From NCBI RefSeq assembly GCF_030503435.1, contig NZ_JAUKPO010000001.1, positions 806,001 through 870,000 of the forward strand: 64,000 nucleotides of DNA, in the 5' to 3' direction. Under the pieces are notes generated by a model that was given only the letters and a program-made list of their open reading frames with translations, made no database searches and was not told where the DNA came from. The position numbers and the translations under genes were made by a program. This document shows, piece after piece, positions 1-8,917 of the stretch (positions within the stretch are counted from its first letter, which is position 1; each line of letters begins with the position of its first letter). Source of the stretch: Rhodocytophaga aerolata. Lineage in GTDB: Bacteria; Bacteroidota; Bacteroidia; Cytophagales; 172606-1.

Positions 1-1921
1 ACGACTGGTTTAAGTTTGGATTTCCGCTTCTGAGTTGCAGCGGGTTTGAATTGTCTATTACATCTTGTAACTGGCTCACTGAAGGCTCATTTGTCCAGGT
101 GCGGTAGTCGAATTCCAGATTTTTAGACTGGCTGAACTTGTAATTCAACTCCACCGAAGGCAGTATACTTTTGAAAGTCCGGTCCATAGTATACTCTTTA
201 GGAAATAGCTGGTCGTTTTTCAGCTGGGCATGCTGATAGGAAGCTTCTACTTCAAATCTGATTTTTTTTGTATTGTACTGGTACCCAACTTCGGTTTCCT
301 GAGTAAGGTATTCACTCCGGAATGTGTTACTTAAGGGGATATTCAGCAGGCGATAATCCAGGTATTGTTCTGAAAAATCAAAGGTACGTTTATCGGAGTC
401 GTTTACGCGGTTGCCTATTTCATATTCAATTTCAACCTGGCCATTCTTTCCAATGCCTTCTCTAACAGAAGCTTCTGCCTCCCAGGTAAAACCAGTTCTA
501 TTCAGGTTAGTATATTGATTCAGAATAGTATTGTCTGCCTGGTTGGTAAAGAAAACATTATTGGCTAAGCGGTAGCTATCCCCTATGCCGCTGTTATACC
601 CAGTATTCAACCTCAGCATTACGCCGCGGCCTTTTTTGGTAAAATTGTGGCTATAAAAAATATTATTATTAAAGTTGATATTGGTATTATCAGCATTCGA
701 AGTATTTTCTGTCTGATTTAGAGGTCCATTATCCGTTACTGTATTGCCAAAGAAATAGGATTCGTTCCCAAGCTGCTGAATAGATACATTGGGTCTGACC
801 AATATGCGGTTGCGGTCGTTAATTTTATAATCCAGGCGCATGTTAAACCGGTGGCTGGCTTCATCGGCCAGGGTGCGGTTTTCTTCAGAATAGACTTGCC
901 CGGAATCTGAAGACAGGATAAAATCACGAAAACGGGTTTGCACCCCCTGGTTTTGCCGCTGGGTGTAGAAATAACTACCGCTGGCTTCAATCTTTTTGCC
1001 CCACAATTCACTATAGTTGATTCCGACCAGGTTGGTTTTGATTATGCCATTTTGCTGCCTTTCTTCCCCCTGGTTGTTAGGGTCGGCTGAGAAATTGAGT
1101 GTATTAATATTGTTGCTTAACCCGGTAATGGTTACCCGGCGGTTTCCGCTGAACAGGTTTACACTGCCGCCAAACAAATACCGCTCATTAGTGCCATACC
1201 CAGCAGATACGCGTCCGAACTGGCCGGTTTTGCGGCTAGGCTTAGTGATGATATTAATCGTTTTAATCCGTTCGCCATCGTCAAAGCCACCCATCTGTGC
1301 CCGGTCACTTTTCTGGTCAAACACCTGAATACTTTCTATTACCTCAGAAGGCAGGTTTTGAAGGGCCGTATTTACATCGTCGCCGAAAAAAGGTTTGCCA
1401 TCTACTAATATCTGTTGCACATCCTGGCCCTGTGCCTGCAACTTGCCATCCTGCATGGCGATACCTGGCATTTTCTGCACCAGATCCTGGGCACTGGCAT
1501 CCGGTGCTGTTTTAAAAGCCCCTGCATTAAACTGGGAAGTATCGCCTTTTTGTTCGCCAGCCAGCGTTTGTCCTATTATTTCTATCTCCTGCAAAGCAGT
1601 TGCTTCTTCCTGCAATGCCAGTATACCTACATTCAATGCCGACTCGCCTACCACAATGGGCTTGCTGAATGGGGCAAAGCCCAGGTAACTTACTTTAATC
1701 AGGTACTTTCCGGGTACTACTTGCTCGAATTTGAATTTGCCATTCAGGTCGGTAACAATGCCTTTTGTGGAACTATCGGCGATTTGCTGAAGAATAACGG
1801 CTGCACCGGGCAGATTAGTTTTATCACTTGCCTGCTGTACACTGCCATAGACATCAACTTTTTGGGAATAAACTTGCTGGAAGGTAAGAAGTAAAATAAA
1901 AACTAGTAAAAGGTTTCTCAT
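1..1921 (-). CDS. TonB-plug outer-membrane beta-barrel receptor (C-terminus off window)
   Basis: About 640 residues are visible; the ATG is at 1919-1921 and the reading frame stays open to the left edge. It starts with a signal peptide ending near residue 20 (QVYSQ). A carboxypeptidase-regulatory-like beta-sandwich follows (about 21-105), then a TonB-plug-like region (about 105-230) containing DLVQKMPGI and ILVDGKPFFGDD, then repeated amphipathic strands typical of an outer-membrane barrel. Family knowledge points to a TonB-dependent or related outer-membrane transporter; the substrate cannot be told. There is no SusD partner beside it, and a LytTR/LytS pair lies upstream on the same strand. 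I worked this frame out by translating the minus strand directly. Confidence 0.88.
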   Translation of the reverse strand, partial: MRNLLLVFILLLTFQQVYSQKVDVYGSVQQASDKTNLPGAAVILQQIADSSTKGIVTDLNGKFKFEQVVPGKYLIKVSYLGFAPFSKPIVVGESALNVGILALQEEATALQEIEIIGQTLAGEQKGDTSQFNAGAFKTAPDASAQDLVQKMPGIAMQDGKLQAQGQDVQQILVDGKPFFGDDVNTALQNLPSEVIESIQVFDQKSDRAQMGGFDDGERIKTINIITKPSRKTGQFGRVSAGYGTNERYLFGGSVNLFSGNRRVTITGLSNNINTLNFSADPNNQGEERQQNGIIKTNLVGINYSELWGKKIEASGSYFYTQRQNQGVQTRFRDFILSSDSGQVYSEENRTLADEASHRFNMRLDYKINDRNRILVRPNVSIQQLGNESYFFGNTVTDNGPLNQTENTSNADNTNINFNNNIFYSHNFTKKGRGVMLRLNTGYNSGIGDSYRLANNVFFTNQADNTILNQYTNLNRTGFTWEAEASVREGIGKNGQVEIEYEIGNRVNDSDKRTFDFSEQYLDYRLLNIPLSNTFRSEYLTQETEVGYQYNTKKIRFEVEASYQHAQLKNDQLFPKEYTMDRTFKSILPSVELNYKFSQSKNLEFDYRTWTNEPSVSQLQDVIDNSNPLQLRSGNPNLNQS

Positions 1922-2045
1922 GCAGTAGTATACTCAAGTATATCCTCTAAAGTATATACTTCAGTTCCGGAATGGAATAAGAGCCCGATAAGCACGTACA
2001 TTTACTTACTCAACCGGGATATCTTCAGCCTAAATTTTCAACCGT

Positions 2046-2813
2046 TTATTTATCAAGCCATTCCTTGAAGCCTGGCGTACGGTCGCTGCTGACAATAATT
2101 TCTTCCGGAATCTCTGGGTACACCTCTACTTTCAGTCGGCCTTTAAAGTAGGGATGTATGGCTCTTACAGCATCAATATAGACAATAAATTTCCGGCTGA
2201 TCCGGAAAAACACATCCGGGTTGAGCATCAGTTCTACTTGTTCCAGCGAATAATCTACCGGAAATTTCTGCCCGGCTGTAGTCATCAGCATAGATACTTT
2301 TTGTTCGGAGAAGAAGTAAGCTATTTCCGAGGTCTTAACAGCCCGGATGTTCATTCCATTTTTTACCAGGAAGCGGGATTTGTATTTGTCCGATCCGGGA
2401 GTAAGCTTTTTTATAATGGATTCAATATCCGGAAGCTTGGGAGGGCCAATGAGAGTTTTCTTTAACTCTTCCAGCTTATGGAGGCTGGTCACCAGTTGTT
2501 GATATTTTACAGGTTTTAATAAGTACGAAATACTGTTTACCTCAAAGGCATCCAGGGCATACTGATCGTAGGAAGTAGTAAAAATAACCGGACAAGTGAC
2601 TTTTACATTTCTGAAAATTTCAAAACAGAGGCCATCCGACAATTGGATATCTACCAATAGCAGGTCAGGCTGGCTGTGGGTATTAAACCAGGCTACAGCA
2701 CTTTCTACCGATGGCAGCACTTCCAGAATTTGTATCGTACTGTCGTAGCGGTGAACCAGATCAGTAAGCCGTTCGGCGGCCAGAGCCTCGTCTTCTATAA
2801 TGAGTATTTTCAT
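2046..2813 (-). CDS. LytTR-family response regulator
   Basis: A 255-residue regulator. The receiver domain (about 1-120) has the acidic pair E7/D8, the phospho-acceptor Asp55 in LLLVDIQLSDG and Lys100 in YLLKP. The C-terminal part (about 150-255) is a LytTR DNA-binding domain (RAVKTSEIAYFFSEQK, FFRISRKFIVYIDAV). I chose the ATG at 2811-2813 because the receiver fold starts there; an in-frame upstream ATG at 2910-2912 lies inside an inverted-repeat element and would add 33 residues unrelated to the family. It follows its likely cognate kinase on the same strand, so the kinase-then-regulator order suggests a two-gene operon interrupted by that element. Confidence 0.92.
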   Translation of the reverse strand: MKILIIEDEALAAERLTDLVHRYDSTIQILEVLPSVESAVAWFNTHSQPDLLLVDIQLSDGLCFEIFRNVKVTCPVIFTTSYDQYALDAFEVNSISYLLKPVKYQQLVTSLHKLEELKKTLIGPPKLPDIESIIKKLTPGSDKYKSRFLVKNGMNIRAVKTSEIAYFFSEQKVSMLMTTAGQKFPVDYSLEQVELMLNPDVFFRISRKFIVYIDAVRAIHPYFKGRLKVEVYPEIPEEIIVSSDRTPGFKEWLDK

Positions 2814-2858
2814 GTTGGGTGCGAGAGTTGCCATGTCTGTTCTGCAAAGGAATATCTT

Positions 2859-3029
2859 AGAAGCTGTTTGAATTAATTTCTTTAAACCACAAACATGCCT
2901 TTTCAGCTGCAACTTCGTTACTTTTTCGGTCTGTAGCCTCCGGCTACGCTCCTACAAAGTGCCTCGTTTCGCTTGAAAATTCATTGTTTTCGCTATTAAG
3001 CTATTAAATTAATAACTCAAACAGCTTCT
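2859..3029. repeat. MITE-like element with terminal inverted repeats
   Basis: AGAAGCTGTTTGA at 2859-2871 is repeated as its perfect reverse complement at 3017-3029, and similarity continues inward (AATTAA against TTAATAAC). The 171-bp interior has no plausible gene but holds a small hairpin, GTAGCC-TCC-GGCTAC. The element fills the gap between the kinase stop codon and the regulator start. Its right end supplies two bases of the kinase TGA stop (3029-3031). No clean target duplication is visible; CTTAG and CTCAG flank the repeats if the ends are drawn slightly further in. This fits a small non-autonomous transposable element, which is inference. Confidence 0.55.
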
Positions 3030-4039
3030 CAGGCTTTTTCCAGATTTAATAGCGGAAGCTTTACAGTGAAATGTGTATCGCTGGGCACTACCTCCAAGGC
3101 TTTATCAGACAGGTATTCGTATCTTTTTCTAATATTGGCCAGGCCGGATTTGGCTGTAAACGATTCAATGGTTTTCACTTGTAAGTTATTTTGCACCACT
3201 ATTGTATCCCCTTCGGCAAATATGTGAACAGTAAGCGGCGTTGTTTGAGATACCTTATTGTGCTTTACGGCATTTTCTACCAGCATCTGTAAGGACAAAG
3301 GTGGTATGTGTCGGCTAAGTAACGGCCTGGGTATATCTATTTGAATAAATAGTTGCTCCTTAAACCGTTTCTCCAGCAAATACCTGTACGACTCTATAAA
3401 TTCCAGTTCGGTACGCAACTCTATTGACTCTACATTTTTGTTTTTCAGCACATAGCGGTATACATCCGAAAAATGCTCTAAAAATTCCTGGGCCGCATTC
3501 TTATCTTTATCTATAAGCAGGGAAAGTATATTCAGGTTGTTGAACAAAAAATGCGGGTCCAGGTGGTTTCTGAGCGAATCCAGCTGCGACTGGATGTTTT
3601 CCTGTTTGAGCTGCTGCGAATAGATAAAACTCTTTTTCCATTGCAGCATAAAGTAAATGCCAAAGTTTATCGAGATTACCGGAATAACAAACAATAAGCC
3701 GTACAGATTAAGCACTATCAATTGTTCGGTATCTGGGGCCAGGCCTAGAAAATAGGTTTTAAATAAGTAATAGGTGCCGTTTACACAAGCCAGAGAATAG
3801 AGGCTGCTGATGAAAAGCTGAATAAAAAACCGGGTAGAAACATATTTTTCCCAAGGCAGAAAACGATTGAGCCAGATAACCAATTGCCGGTTGCCTACCC
3901 ATAACAGCACCGTTACACAAATAATCCAGTAAAAAGCAATATAGTAGATAAAGTCTACTTTTGCTTCAATAGACAATACCAGCAACAGGATTATTACTAT
4001 GCCGGCAATAATATATGCTATGTTCCGTAACCAAACCAA
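3029..4039 (-). CDS. LytS/YehU-type sensor histidine kinase
   Basis: A 336-residue membrane kinase. The first 135 residues hold about four hydrophobic segments (near 8-27, 31-48, 72-95 and 108-130). The His_kinase domain follows with the phospho-acceptor His163 in NHLDPHFLFNN. The ATPase part has LQMLVENAVKHN (N box) and SGLANIRKRYEYL (G box). Family knowledge: such kinases pair with LytTR regulators, and one is encoded just downstream. The start is inferred as TTG at 4037-4039 because no ATG precedes the first membrane segment; AGG sits four bases upstream. The gene lies 16 bp after the repeat-protein gene on the same strand. Confidence 0.9.
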   Translation of the reverse strand: MVWLRNIAYIIAGIVIILLLVLSIEAKVDFIYYIAFYWIICVTVLLWVGNRQLVIWLNRFLPWEKYVSTRFFIQLFISSLYSLACVNGTYYLFKTYFLGLAPDTEQLIVLNLYGLLFVIPVISINFGIYFMLQWKKSFIYSQQLKQENIQSQLDSLRNHLDPHFLFNNLNILSLLIDKDKNAAQEFLEHFSDVYRYVLKNKNVESIELRTELEFIESYRYLLEKRFKEQLFIQIDIPRPLLSRHIPPLSLQMLVENAVKHNKVSQTTPLTVHIFAEGDTIVVQNNLQVKTIESFTAKSGLANIRKRYEYLSDKALEVVPSDTHFTVKLPLLNLEKA

Positions 4040-4055
4040 ATGCCTGCCGATTTGC

Positions 4056-5309
4056 TTAATGAGTAAAAGTTACATAATCTACTTTATTCCAGGGAACATA
4101 CGTTGGTTTTTTTGAACTATTGGTAATTAAAATTCCCCAGTTTTTATCTGTTACATCATTTGTTCCGGTTAACTCTATTGTTTTTCCATTGGTGAATGTA
4201 ACAGCCGCGTACCTATCGTTTTTGCGTTGAACAGACTTAATATGGGAGAAGCAGATATGATATAGCAGTTCTTTTGATTTTCCTTTCAGCAATTCCATGC
4301 TCATACTTTCGTCCAGGTCAAAAATAAGGGAGCCTTGTTGAATGGTGCCATCCATCAGTTTCACTTTGCCCGAAAGTGCTTTTGGCTTTCTATAGTCAGT
4401 ATACGGTACTGGTTGCGGCACTTTAGTTGTAAAGGCTGCTTTCTGAAAATCATGCCATTTAATTTTAATTGTAACAGATTCGGCTGTTTTCACTAGTATG
4501 CCATGATTAGATTTTCCTACATCATCCGTATCAGACAGCTCTATTTTTTCGCCGGAAACTAATGTTAGGCGGCAGGTATTGTCGGCTATCTTTTCTATAT
4601 GGCTAACTTCAGAAAACTGAAAGGCTTTTTTTGTTTCTCCTTGCTTGCCATCCAGGTAATGCATGTTCAGGCTTTCGTCCATATCCCATTGAATAAAGCC
4701 TGTTATTTCGCCTGAAGTAGTCGTAACTGTTCCGTATAAGGGAATAATGGTAGGAGCAAGCACATGAGATGGCGTACTTTTGAACACTACAGATTTAATA
4801 GCAGCCCACTCTAGTTTACTTCGCCGCCCTTGCTTATCTAATATATAAATTTTACGGCCGGTATCCTCCTGCCCGGAAACGTCTACGGTTGTGCCATTTT
4901 TTAAGGTGAGCCTGGCCGATTTTTCTCCGGTAACCGTAATAGAGCGGATATATCCAAACTGGCATTCAAATACATGTTGCTTGGCAGGATACCGGTTTTC
5001 CCAGAGCCGCATGAAGCCCCAATCCATTTTTTCGGTTTTCTCTTCTTCACTTAAGCGTTTAATTTCATCTGAACTCAAAAATTGAAGCACTTTATTCTCT
5101 TGCTTAGTAGCCCTAAAAATATCATTCCAGTGTAGCTCATTCCGGCTCCATTGAATCACTCCTTCATGGGTTGTATTGTCTACCATGGTTATTTTCCCAT
5201 AGATGAAGCCTGCCTGAATTTGCCCGTGGGCAAGCAAAACAGGTATACATAGAAATAAGGAAAGCAGAATACCTATACAATTTTTTATCCGATAGAGGAA
5301 CAAAACCAA
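4056..5309 (-). CDS. secreted protein of three tandem repeats, function unknown
   Basis: A 417-residue protein with an N-terminal hydrophobic signal (about 8-30, ending LLAHGQ). The rest is three copies of a roughly 110-residue unit, starting near residues 36, 190 and 308. Each opens with a strand pair followed by an acidic line (GVIQWSRNELHW, GFIQWDMDESLNMHYL, GSLIFDLDESMSMELL). Copies two and three go on through a HIxxxxxxxxxxxLTxxxGxxIELxxxxDVxxxxxGIL-like segment; copy one is more divergent. The spacing suggests small beta domains outside the cytoplasm. I recognise no named family. The only start before the signal peptide is a TTG at 5307-5309. It sits upstream of the LytS kinase and may be co-transcribed with it. 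Confidence 0.75.
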   Translation of the reverse strand: MVLFLYRIKNCIGILLSLFLCIPVLLAHGQIQAGFIYGKITMVDNTTHEGVIQWSRNELHWNDIFRATKQENKVLQFLSSDEIKRLSEEEKTEKMDWGFMRLWENRYPAKQHVFECQFGYIRSITVTGEKSARLTLKNGTTVDVSGQEDTGRKIYILDKQGRRSKLEWAAIKSVVFKSTPSHVLAPTIIPLYGTVTTTSGEITGFIQWDMDESLNMHYLDGKQGETKKAFQFSEVSHIEKIADNTCRLTLVSGEKIELSDTDDVGKSNHGILVKTAESVTIKIKWHDFQKAAFTTKVPQPVPYTDYRKPKALSGKVKLMDGTIQQGSLIFDLDESMSMELLKGKSKELLYHICFSHIKSVQRKNDRYAAVTFTNGKTIELTGTNDVTDKNWGILITNSSKKPTYVPWNKVDYVTFTH

Positions 5310-5363
5310 TTTGTTTAATGCGAAAAATCAGTCAATTTACACGAATTTATCTTTTTGAAAGCT

Positions 5364-5402
5364 AAAAAAAAAGCAGCATCCGCCAAACTGGGATAACTGC
5401 TT
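5364..5402 (-). terminator. intrinsic terminator of guaA
   Basis: Read on the minus strand, AAGCAG-TT-ATCC pairs with GGAT-G-CTGCTT and is followed by nine T residues (5364-5372 on the plus strand). It lies about 80 bp beyond the guaA stop codon. Confidence 0.8.
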
Positions 5403-5481
5403 ACTAGAAGAGGATAGTATGCTGATAAGATGGAACCGCATTTATCCTACTACTCTTGTTGTGAGAACACAACATTGCTCC

Positions 5482-7011
5482 TTACTCCCACTCAATGGTG
5501 GCTGGCGGCTTCGAGCTGATATCGTATACCACACGGTTTACTCCTTTTACTTTATTAATAATTTCACTGGAAACATCGGCTAGAAATTCATGCGGTAAAT
5601 GTGCCCAGTCGGCAGTCATGCCATCTACACTGGTTACGGCCCGCAAGGCCACTACACTTTCATAGGTACGTTCATCCCCCATAACCCCAACCGACTGCAC
5701 GGGAAGCAGAATAGCTCCTGCCTGCCATACTTCATTGTAAAATCCCCTTTCTTTGAGCGAAGTAATGAATATATCGTCTACTTCTTGCAATGTCTGCACT
5801 TTTTCGGCAGTAACCTCACCTAGTATCCGGATAGCCAAGCCAGGCCCGGGGAATGGATGGCGGCTAATAATATTATCCGGGATAGCTAATGTCCGGCCTA
5901 CCACCCGTACTTCATCTTTGAATAAGGTATTCAGTGGCTCTACTACTTTAAGCTGCATTTTCTCCGGCAACCCACCCACATTGTGGTGCGATTTGATGGT
6001 AACAGACGGGCCTTTGACAGAAACAGATTCGATTACATCCGGGTAGATGGTTCCTTGCCCCAGCCATTTTACGCCCTGAATTTTGTGAGCCTCCGCATCA
6101 AACACATCAATAAATGTGCGGCCAATAGCCTTGCGTTTCAGTTCAGGGTCACTAATACCTGCCAGGGCATCATAGAAGCGGCTTTTGGCATTTACTCCTT
6201 TCACATTCAGCCCCAAATCTTTATATGAATGCAATACATCTTCAAATTCCCGCTTGCGTAGCAGTCCGCTGTCTACAAAGATACAATAGAGATTTTCGCC
6301 AATTGCTTCATGAATAAGCATGGCTGCCACACTGGAATCTACTCCACCCGATAGTCCTAAAACCACTCTGTCGTTCCCTAATTTCTCCCGCAACTGCCTG
6401 ACTGTACTTTCTATAAAAATTTCCGGAGTCCAGTTTTGGGAACATCCGCAAATGTCTACCACAAAATTTTTCAGCAACACTTTCCCCTCTACTGTATGAG
6501 TTACTTCCGGATGGAACTGAATACCATAGGTTTCTTCCCCGGCAACTTTAAAGGCAGCTACTTTAACAGAGTCGGTGCTGGCTATAATTTCATATGCGGC
6601 CGGAAGCTGCGTAATGGTATCTCCATGCGACATCCATACTTGGGTAGCCTGGCTCAGATTTTTTAGCAGTGGATTAGCAGACTGAATGTATTGCAACCTG
6701 GCGCGTCCGTATTCCCGGCTGCTGGATGGCAGTACTTCTCCCCCATTCTGAAAAGCCATTAGCTGTGCGCCATAACAAACACCTAACACGGGTATTTTGC
6801 CGGTAATGGCCTGCAACTGTGGCTGCGGCGAACGGTGGTCGCGTACAGAACAAGGGCTGCCTGATAGAATTATACCTTTTATAGAAGAATCTTGATCAGG
6901 AATATGGGTGAACGGATGTATCTCACAATAAACATTTAACTCTCTGACGCGGCGGGCTATGAGTTGGGTGTACTGGGAACCAAAATCCAGTATGATTATT
7001 TTCTCTGTCAT
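5482..7011 (-). CDS. guaA: GMP synthase (glutamine-hydrolysing)
   Basis: Converts XMP to GMP with ATP and glutamine, the last step of guanine nucleotide synthesis, in the cytosol. It is 509 residues, the usual length. The N-terminal class I glutamine amidotransferase has the catalytic Cys79 in GVCYGAQ and the HPEV histidine. The ATP-pyrophosphatase domain begins at the P-loop GLSGGVDSS (near residue 220). The C-terminal dimerisation domain contains [11 protein letters not shown] and ends IEWE. A single-gene unit is likely, because a strong terminator follows it and a promoter-like TACCTTTG sits just upstream of the ATG. Confidence 0.98.
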   Translation of the reverse strand: MTEKIIILDFGSQYTQLIARRVRELNVYCEIHPFTHIPDQDSSIKGIILSGSPCSVRDHRSPQPQLQAITGKIPVLGVCYGAQLMAFQNGGEVLPSSSREYGRARLQYIQSANPLLKNLSQATQVWMSHGDTITQLPAAYEIIASTDSVKVAAFKVAGEETYGIQFHPEVTHTVEGKVLLKNFVVDICGCSQNWTPEIFIESTVRQLREKLGNDRVVLGLSGGVDSSVAAMLIHEAIGENLYCIFVDSGLLRKREFEDVLHSYKDLGLNVKGVNAKSRFYDALAGISDPELKRKAIGRTFIDVFDAEAHKIQGVKWLGQGTIYPDVIESVSVKGPSVTIKSHHNVGGLPEKMQLKVVEPLNTLFKDEVRVVGRTLAIPDNIISRHPFPGPGLAIRILGEVTAEKVQTLQEVDDIFITSLKERGFYNEVWQAGAILLPVQSVGVMGDERTYESVVALRAVTSVDGMTADWAHLPHEFLADVSSEIINKVKGVNRVVYDISSKPPATIEWE

Positions 7012-7015
7012 GCTG

Positions 7016-7023
7016 CAAAGGTA
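7016..7023 (-). promoter_or_regulatory. Bacteroidota -7 element of guaA
   Basis: On the minus strand the sequence reads TACCTTTG, a full match to the Bacteroidota TAnnTTTG -7 box, only four bases before the guaA ATG. I see no clear -33 TTTG. If it is used, transcription would start at or within the first codons. Confidence 0.45.
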
Positions 7024-7163
7024 ATGCTTTGTTTGTGTAAAGAAAATTATTGTCTGCCAAGCCGTAAGACAATTTGCTAGAATAGTATGCGTTTTTTGTA
7101 ACCAAAGTCACTATAATCAAGTACTCATTCCAACCCATTTACTCATTTTTTCAATCTACACCT

Positions 7164-7793
7164 ATGAAGATCAACTACCTTGTGTTATGCATTCTGGGAA
7201 TGCTTATGCTATCGGTTTCCACGGTAGAAGCACAGCAGCGCAAACCTGCCTCCCGCACCAGAGTACTGGATATTGATGATATGCCGAAAAATGTAATTAA
7301 ATTGAATATACTTAGCCTGGCAGTGGGTACCGTTTCCGGATTTTATGAACGGGTGATTAATGAACAAATGAGTTTTCAGCTAGGCGCCAGTTACACCAAC
7401 ATCAGCAGCGACTGGATACTGGATGTACGCTACAAGGGATATACGATTACGCCAGAGTTCAGGTATTATCTATCGTCTACAGAAGCACCCAGAGGCTTTT
7501 ATGCCGCGCCATTTGTGCGTTACCGCCGCTCCGACGTAACAGGCAATATTACCAGAGATGGAAGGGAAATACCAGCTAATGGTAAAATTTCTGCGTATGG
7601 TGCCGGACTGATGGTTGGCGGGCAGTGGATCATTGGAAGACACTTTTCTTTGGATGCGTTTGTAGGACCTTCATTGAATGCACGTTCAATTAAAGTAAAC
7701 ACACCTGATGTAACAGAAAAAGAATTTCCAGTGCCCAATATACTGGGCGTTTTTGGGCTGCGCGCAGGCATTACAGTGGGCGTAGCTTTCTAA
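7164..7793 (+). CDS. DUF3575-like outer-membrane protein
   Basis: A 209-residue protein with a signal peptide (hydrophobic about 5-22, ending VEAQ) followed by alternating strands suggesting a small eight-stranded barrel. The motif NVIKLNILSLAVGTVSGFYER is followed by a QLGASY strand and TPEFRYYL, the pattern of DUF3575-like outer-membrane proteins. The last residues (GVFGLRAGITVGVAF) end in Phe, as expected for a barrel inserted by the BAM machinery. A paralogue lies 470 bp downstream on the same strand. No ligand or enzyme function can be assigned. Confidence 0.8.
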   Translation: MKINYLVLCILGMLMLSVSTVEAQQRKPASRTRVLDIDDMPKNVIKLNILSLAVGTVSGFYERVINEQMSFQLGASYTNISSDWILDVRYKGYTITPEFRYYLSSTEAPRGFYAAPFVRYRRSDVTGNITRDGREIPANGKISAYGAGLMVGGQWIIGRHFSLDAFVGPSLNARSIKVNTPDVTEKEFPVPNILGVFGLRAGITVGVAF

Positions 7794-7957
7794 CAAGAAC
7801 TTATTCTCATTTTTTAAAGGCTTCAAACATGTAGTTCCTTTTGTATCACTATTGCATCTTTGCTTATTTTACTGTAGGATGTAAAGGGTATATAAAAGGA
7901 TTTTTATTAAATGTTAGAGAGAATTAGTAACTCACAACCCATTTTATAACTTTTCAT

Positions 7958-7996
7958 AAAAGAACAACTTCCTACCAGTGTAGGAAGTTATTCTTT
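7958..7996. terminator. bidirectional intrinsic terminator
   Basis: A 10-bp perfect stem (AACTTCCTAC at 7966-7975, GTAGGAAGTT at 7980-7989) with loop CAGT is flanked by AAAAGAA and TTCTTTT, which also pair. It lies about 170 bp after the first outer-membrane protein gene. Confidence 0.7.
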
Positions 7997-8222
7997 TCAA
8001 GTTTGAATTTCCCCTGAAATATTCCTGAAAATAGAATATAATTCTGTTAATCAAGACTTTAACTAACTATCATTTCTTAAGAAAGAATTTTTCTCTTAAA
8101 CTACCTAACGAATTCCTGACACTTTTTATCAGCGGTTGAGTTAATTGTAAAATATCATTCTTTTTTCTTACACTTCAATTTTTGCGTATATAACACATTA
8201 TTTGGAAGTATGAGGGTCTGTC

Positions 8223-8238
8223 TGTTACACTTGTAACA
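8223..8238. promoter_or_regulatory. palindromic operator-like site
   Basis: TGTTACA-CT-TGTAACA forms a perfect 7-bp inverted repeat with a two-base spacer, ending 27 bp before the ATG of the second DUF3575-like gene. The position suits a repressor site or an early-transcript hairpin. The binding protein is unknown. Confidence 0.4.
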
Positions 8239-8265
8239 TCACAAAACAATAAACATTACCCTCAA

Positions 8266-8817
8266 ATGAAAAAAATTACCCTCCTGTTTTTCATGTTTGT
8301 AGCTGTTATGCTGGCTTCGAACTCAGTAATGGCTCAAAAGCAAAATGTTATTAAACTTAACCCTTTAAGTTTAGCATTAGGCAACATTTCCGTTTCCTAC
8401 GAAAGATTTTTAAGCGAGAGAGCTTCTCTGCAATTGCATGGTGCCTATTGGTTAGGTGGTTCTATTGGTGACACTAAGTGGAACGGTATGACCTTAACTC
8501 CAGAATTCCGTTATTATGTGAGCAACAATGAAAGACCAAAAGGCTTTTATTTAGCTCCGTTTGGTAAATATCAGAGCTTTACTGCAAAAAGTAAAGAAGT
8601 TGACTCTAAAGCTAGTATCAGCCGGGTAGGTGGTGGTGCTGCTTTCGGTTACCAGTTCTTGTTTGGCAGAGTAACCTGGGATACTTTCTTAGGTCCTCAG
8701 TATTTATCTAACACTGTAAAATATTCAGGTGAAGGTAGCGATGAGCAAGTAAATATCGACAGATTTGCTGGTAACTTCGGTTTGCGTTTCGGTACTACTA
8801 TTGGTATTGCCTTCTAA
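8266..8817 (+). CDS. DUF3575-like outer-membrane protein, paralogue
   Basis: A 183-residue paralogue of the gene at 7164. It has a signal peptide ending VMAQ (about residue 24), then NVIKLNPLSLALGNISVSYERF, SLQLHGAYW, LTPEFRYYVS and a C-terminal GLRFGTTIGIAF that closes the predicted barrel with Phe. The two proteins share motif order throughout, so tandem duplication is likely. Its codons are more AT-rich than those of its neighbour. It has its own hairpin terminator and a long upstream spacer with a palindrome, so it is probably regulated separately. Confidence 0.8.
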   Translation: MKKITLLFFMFVAVMLASNSVMAQKQNVIKLNPLSLALGNISVSYERFLSERASLQLHGAYWLGGSIGDTKWNGMTLTPEFRYYVSNNERPKGFYLAPFGKYQSFTAKSKEVDSKASISRVGGGAAFGYQFLFGRVTWDTFLGPQYLSNTVKYSGEGSDEQVNIDRFAGNFGLRFGTTIGIAF

Positions 8818-8846
8818 GCAACAATTTACATTTCTTAAACACGAAT

Positions 8847-8878
8847 AAAGAGGGCCTGAATAGGGCTCTCTTTTACTT
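8847..8878 (+). terminator. intrinsic terminator
   Basis: AAAGAGGGCC (8847-8856) pairs with GGCTCTCTTT (8864-8873) through one G-T wobble, followed by a T-rich tract. It lies 30 bp after the stop codon of the second DUF3575-like gene. Confidence 0.7.
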
Positions 8879-8917
8879 TTTACATACCTTTATAGCATAA
8901 ATTTTTAGCCTTGATTT

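Larger units (their letters stand above)
7794..8265. other. gene-free spacer between two outer-membrane protein genes
   Basis: This 472-bp AT-rich stretch holds a strong hairpin terminator (7958-7996) and, near its right end, the palindrome TGTTACA-CT-TGTAACA (8223-8238). I see no coding potential in it. The length leaves room for a regulated promoter for the second gene. Confidence 0.6.

Noticed and set aside
2814-2912. An N-terminal extension of 33 residues on the LytTR regulator
   Set aside because: The extra residues come partly from the inverted-repeat element, and the receiver domain starts naturally at the later ATG.
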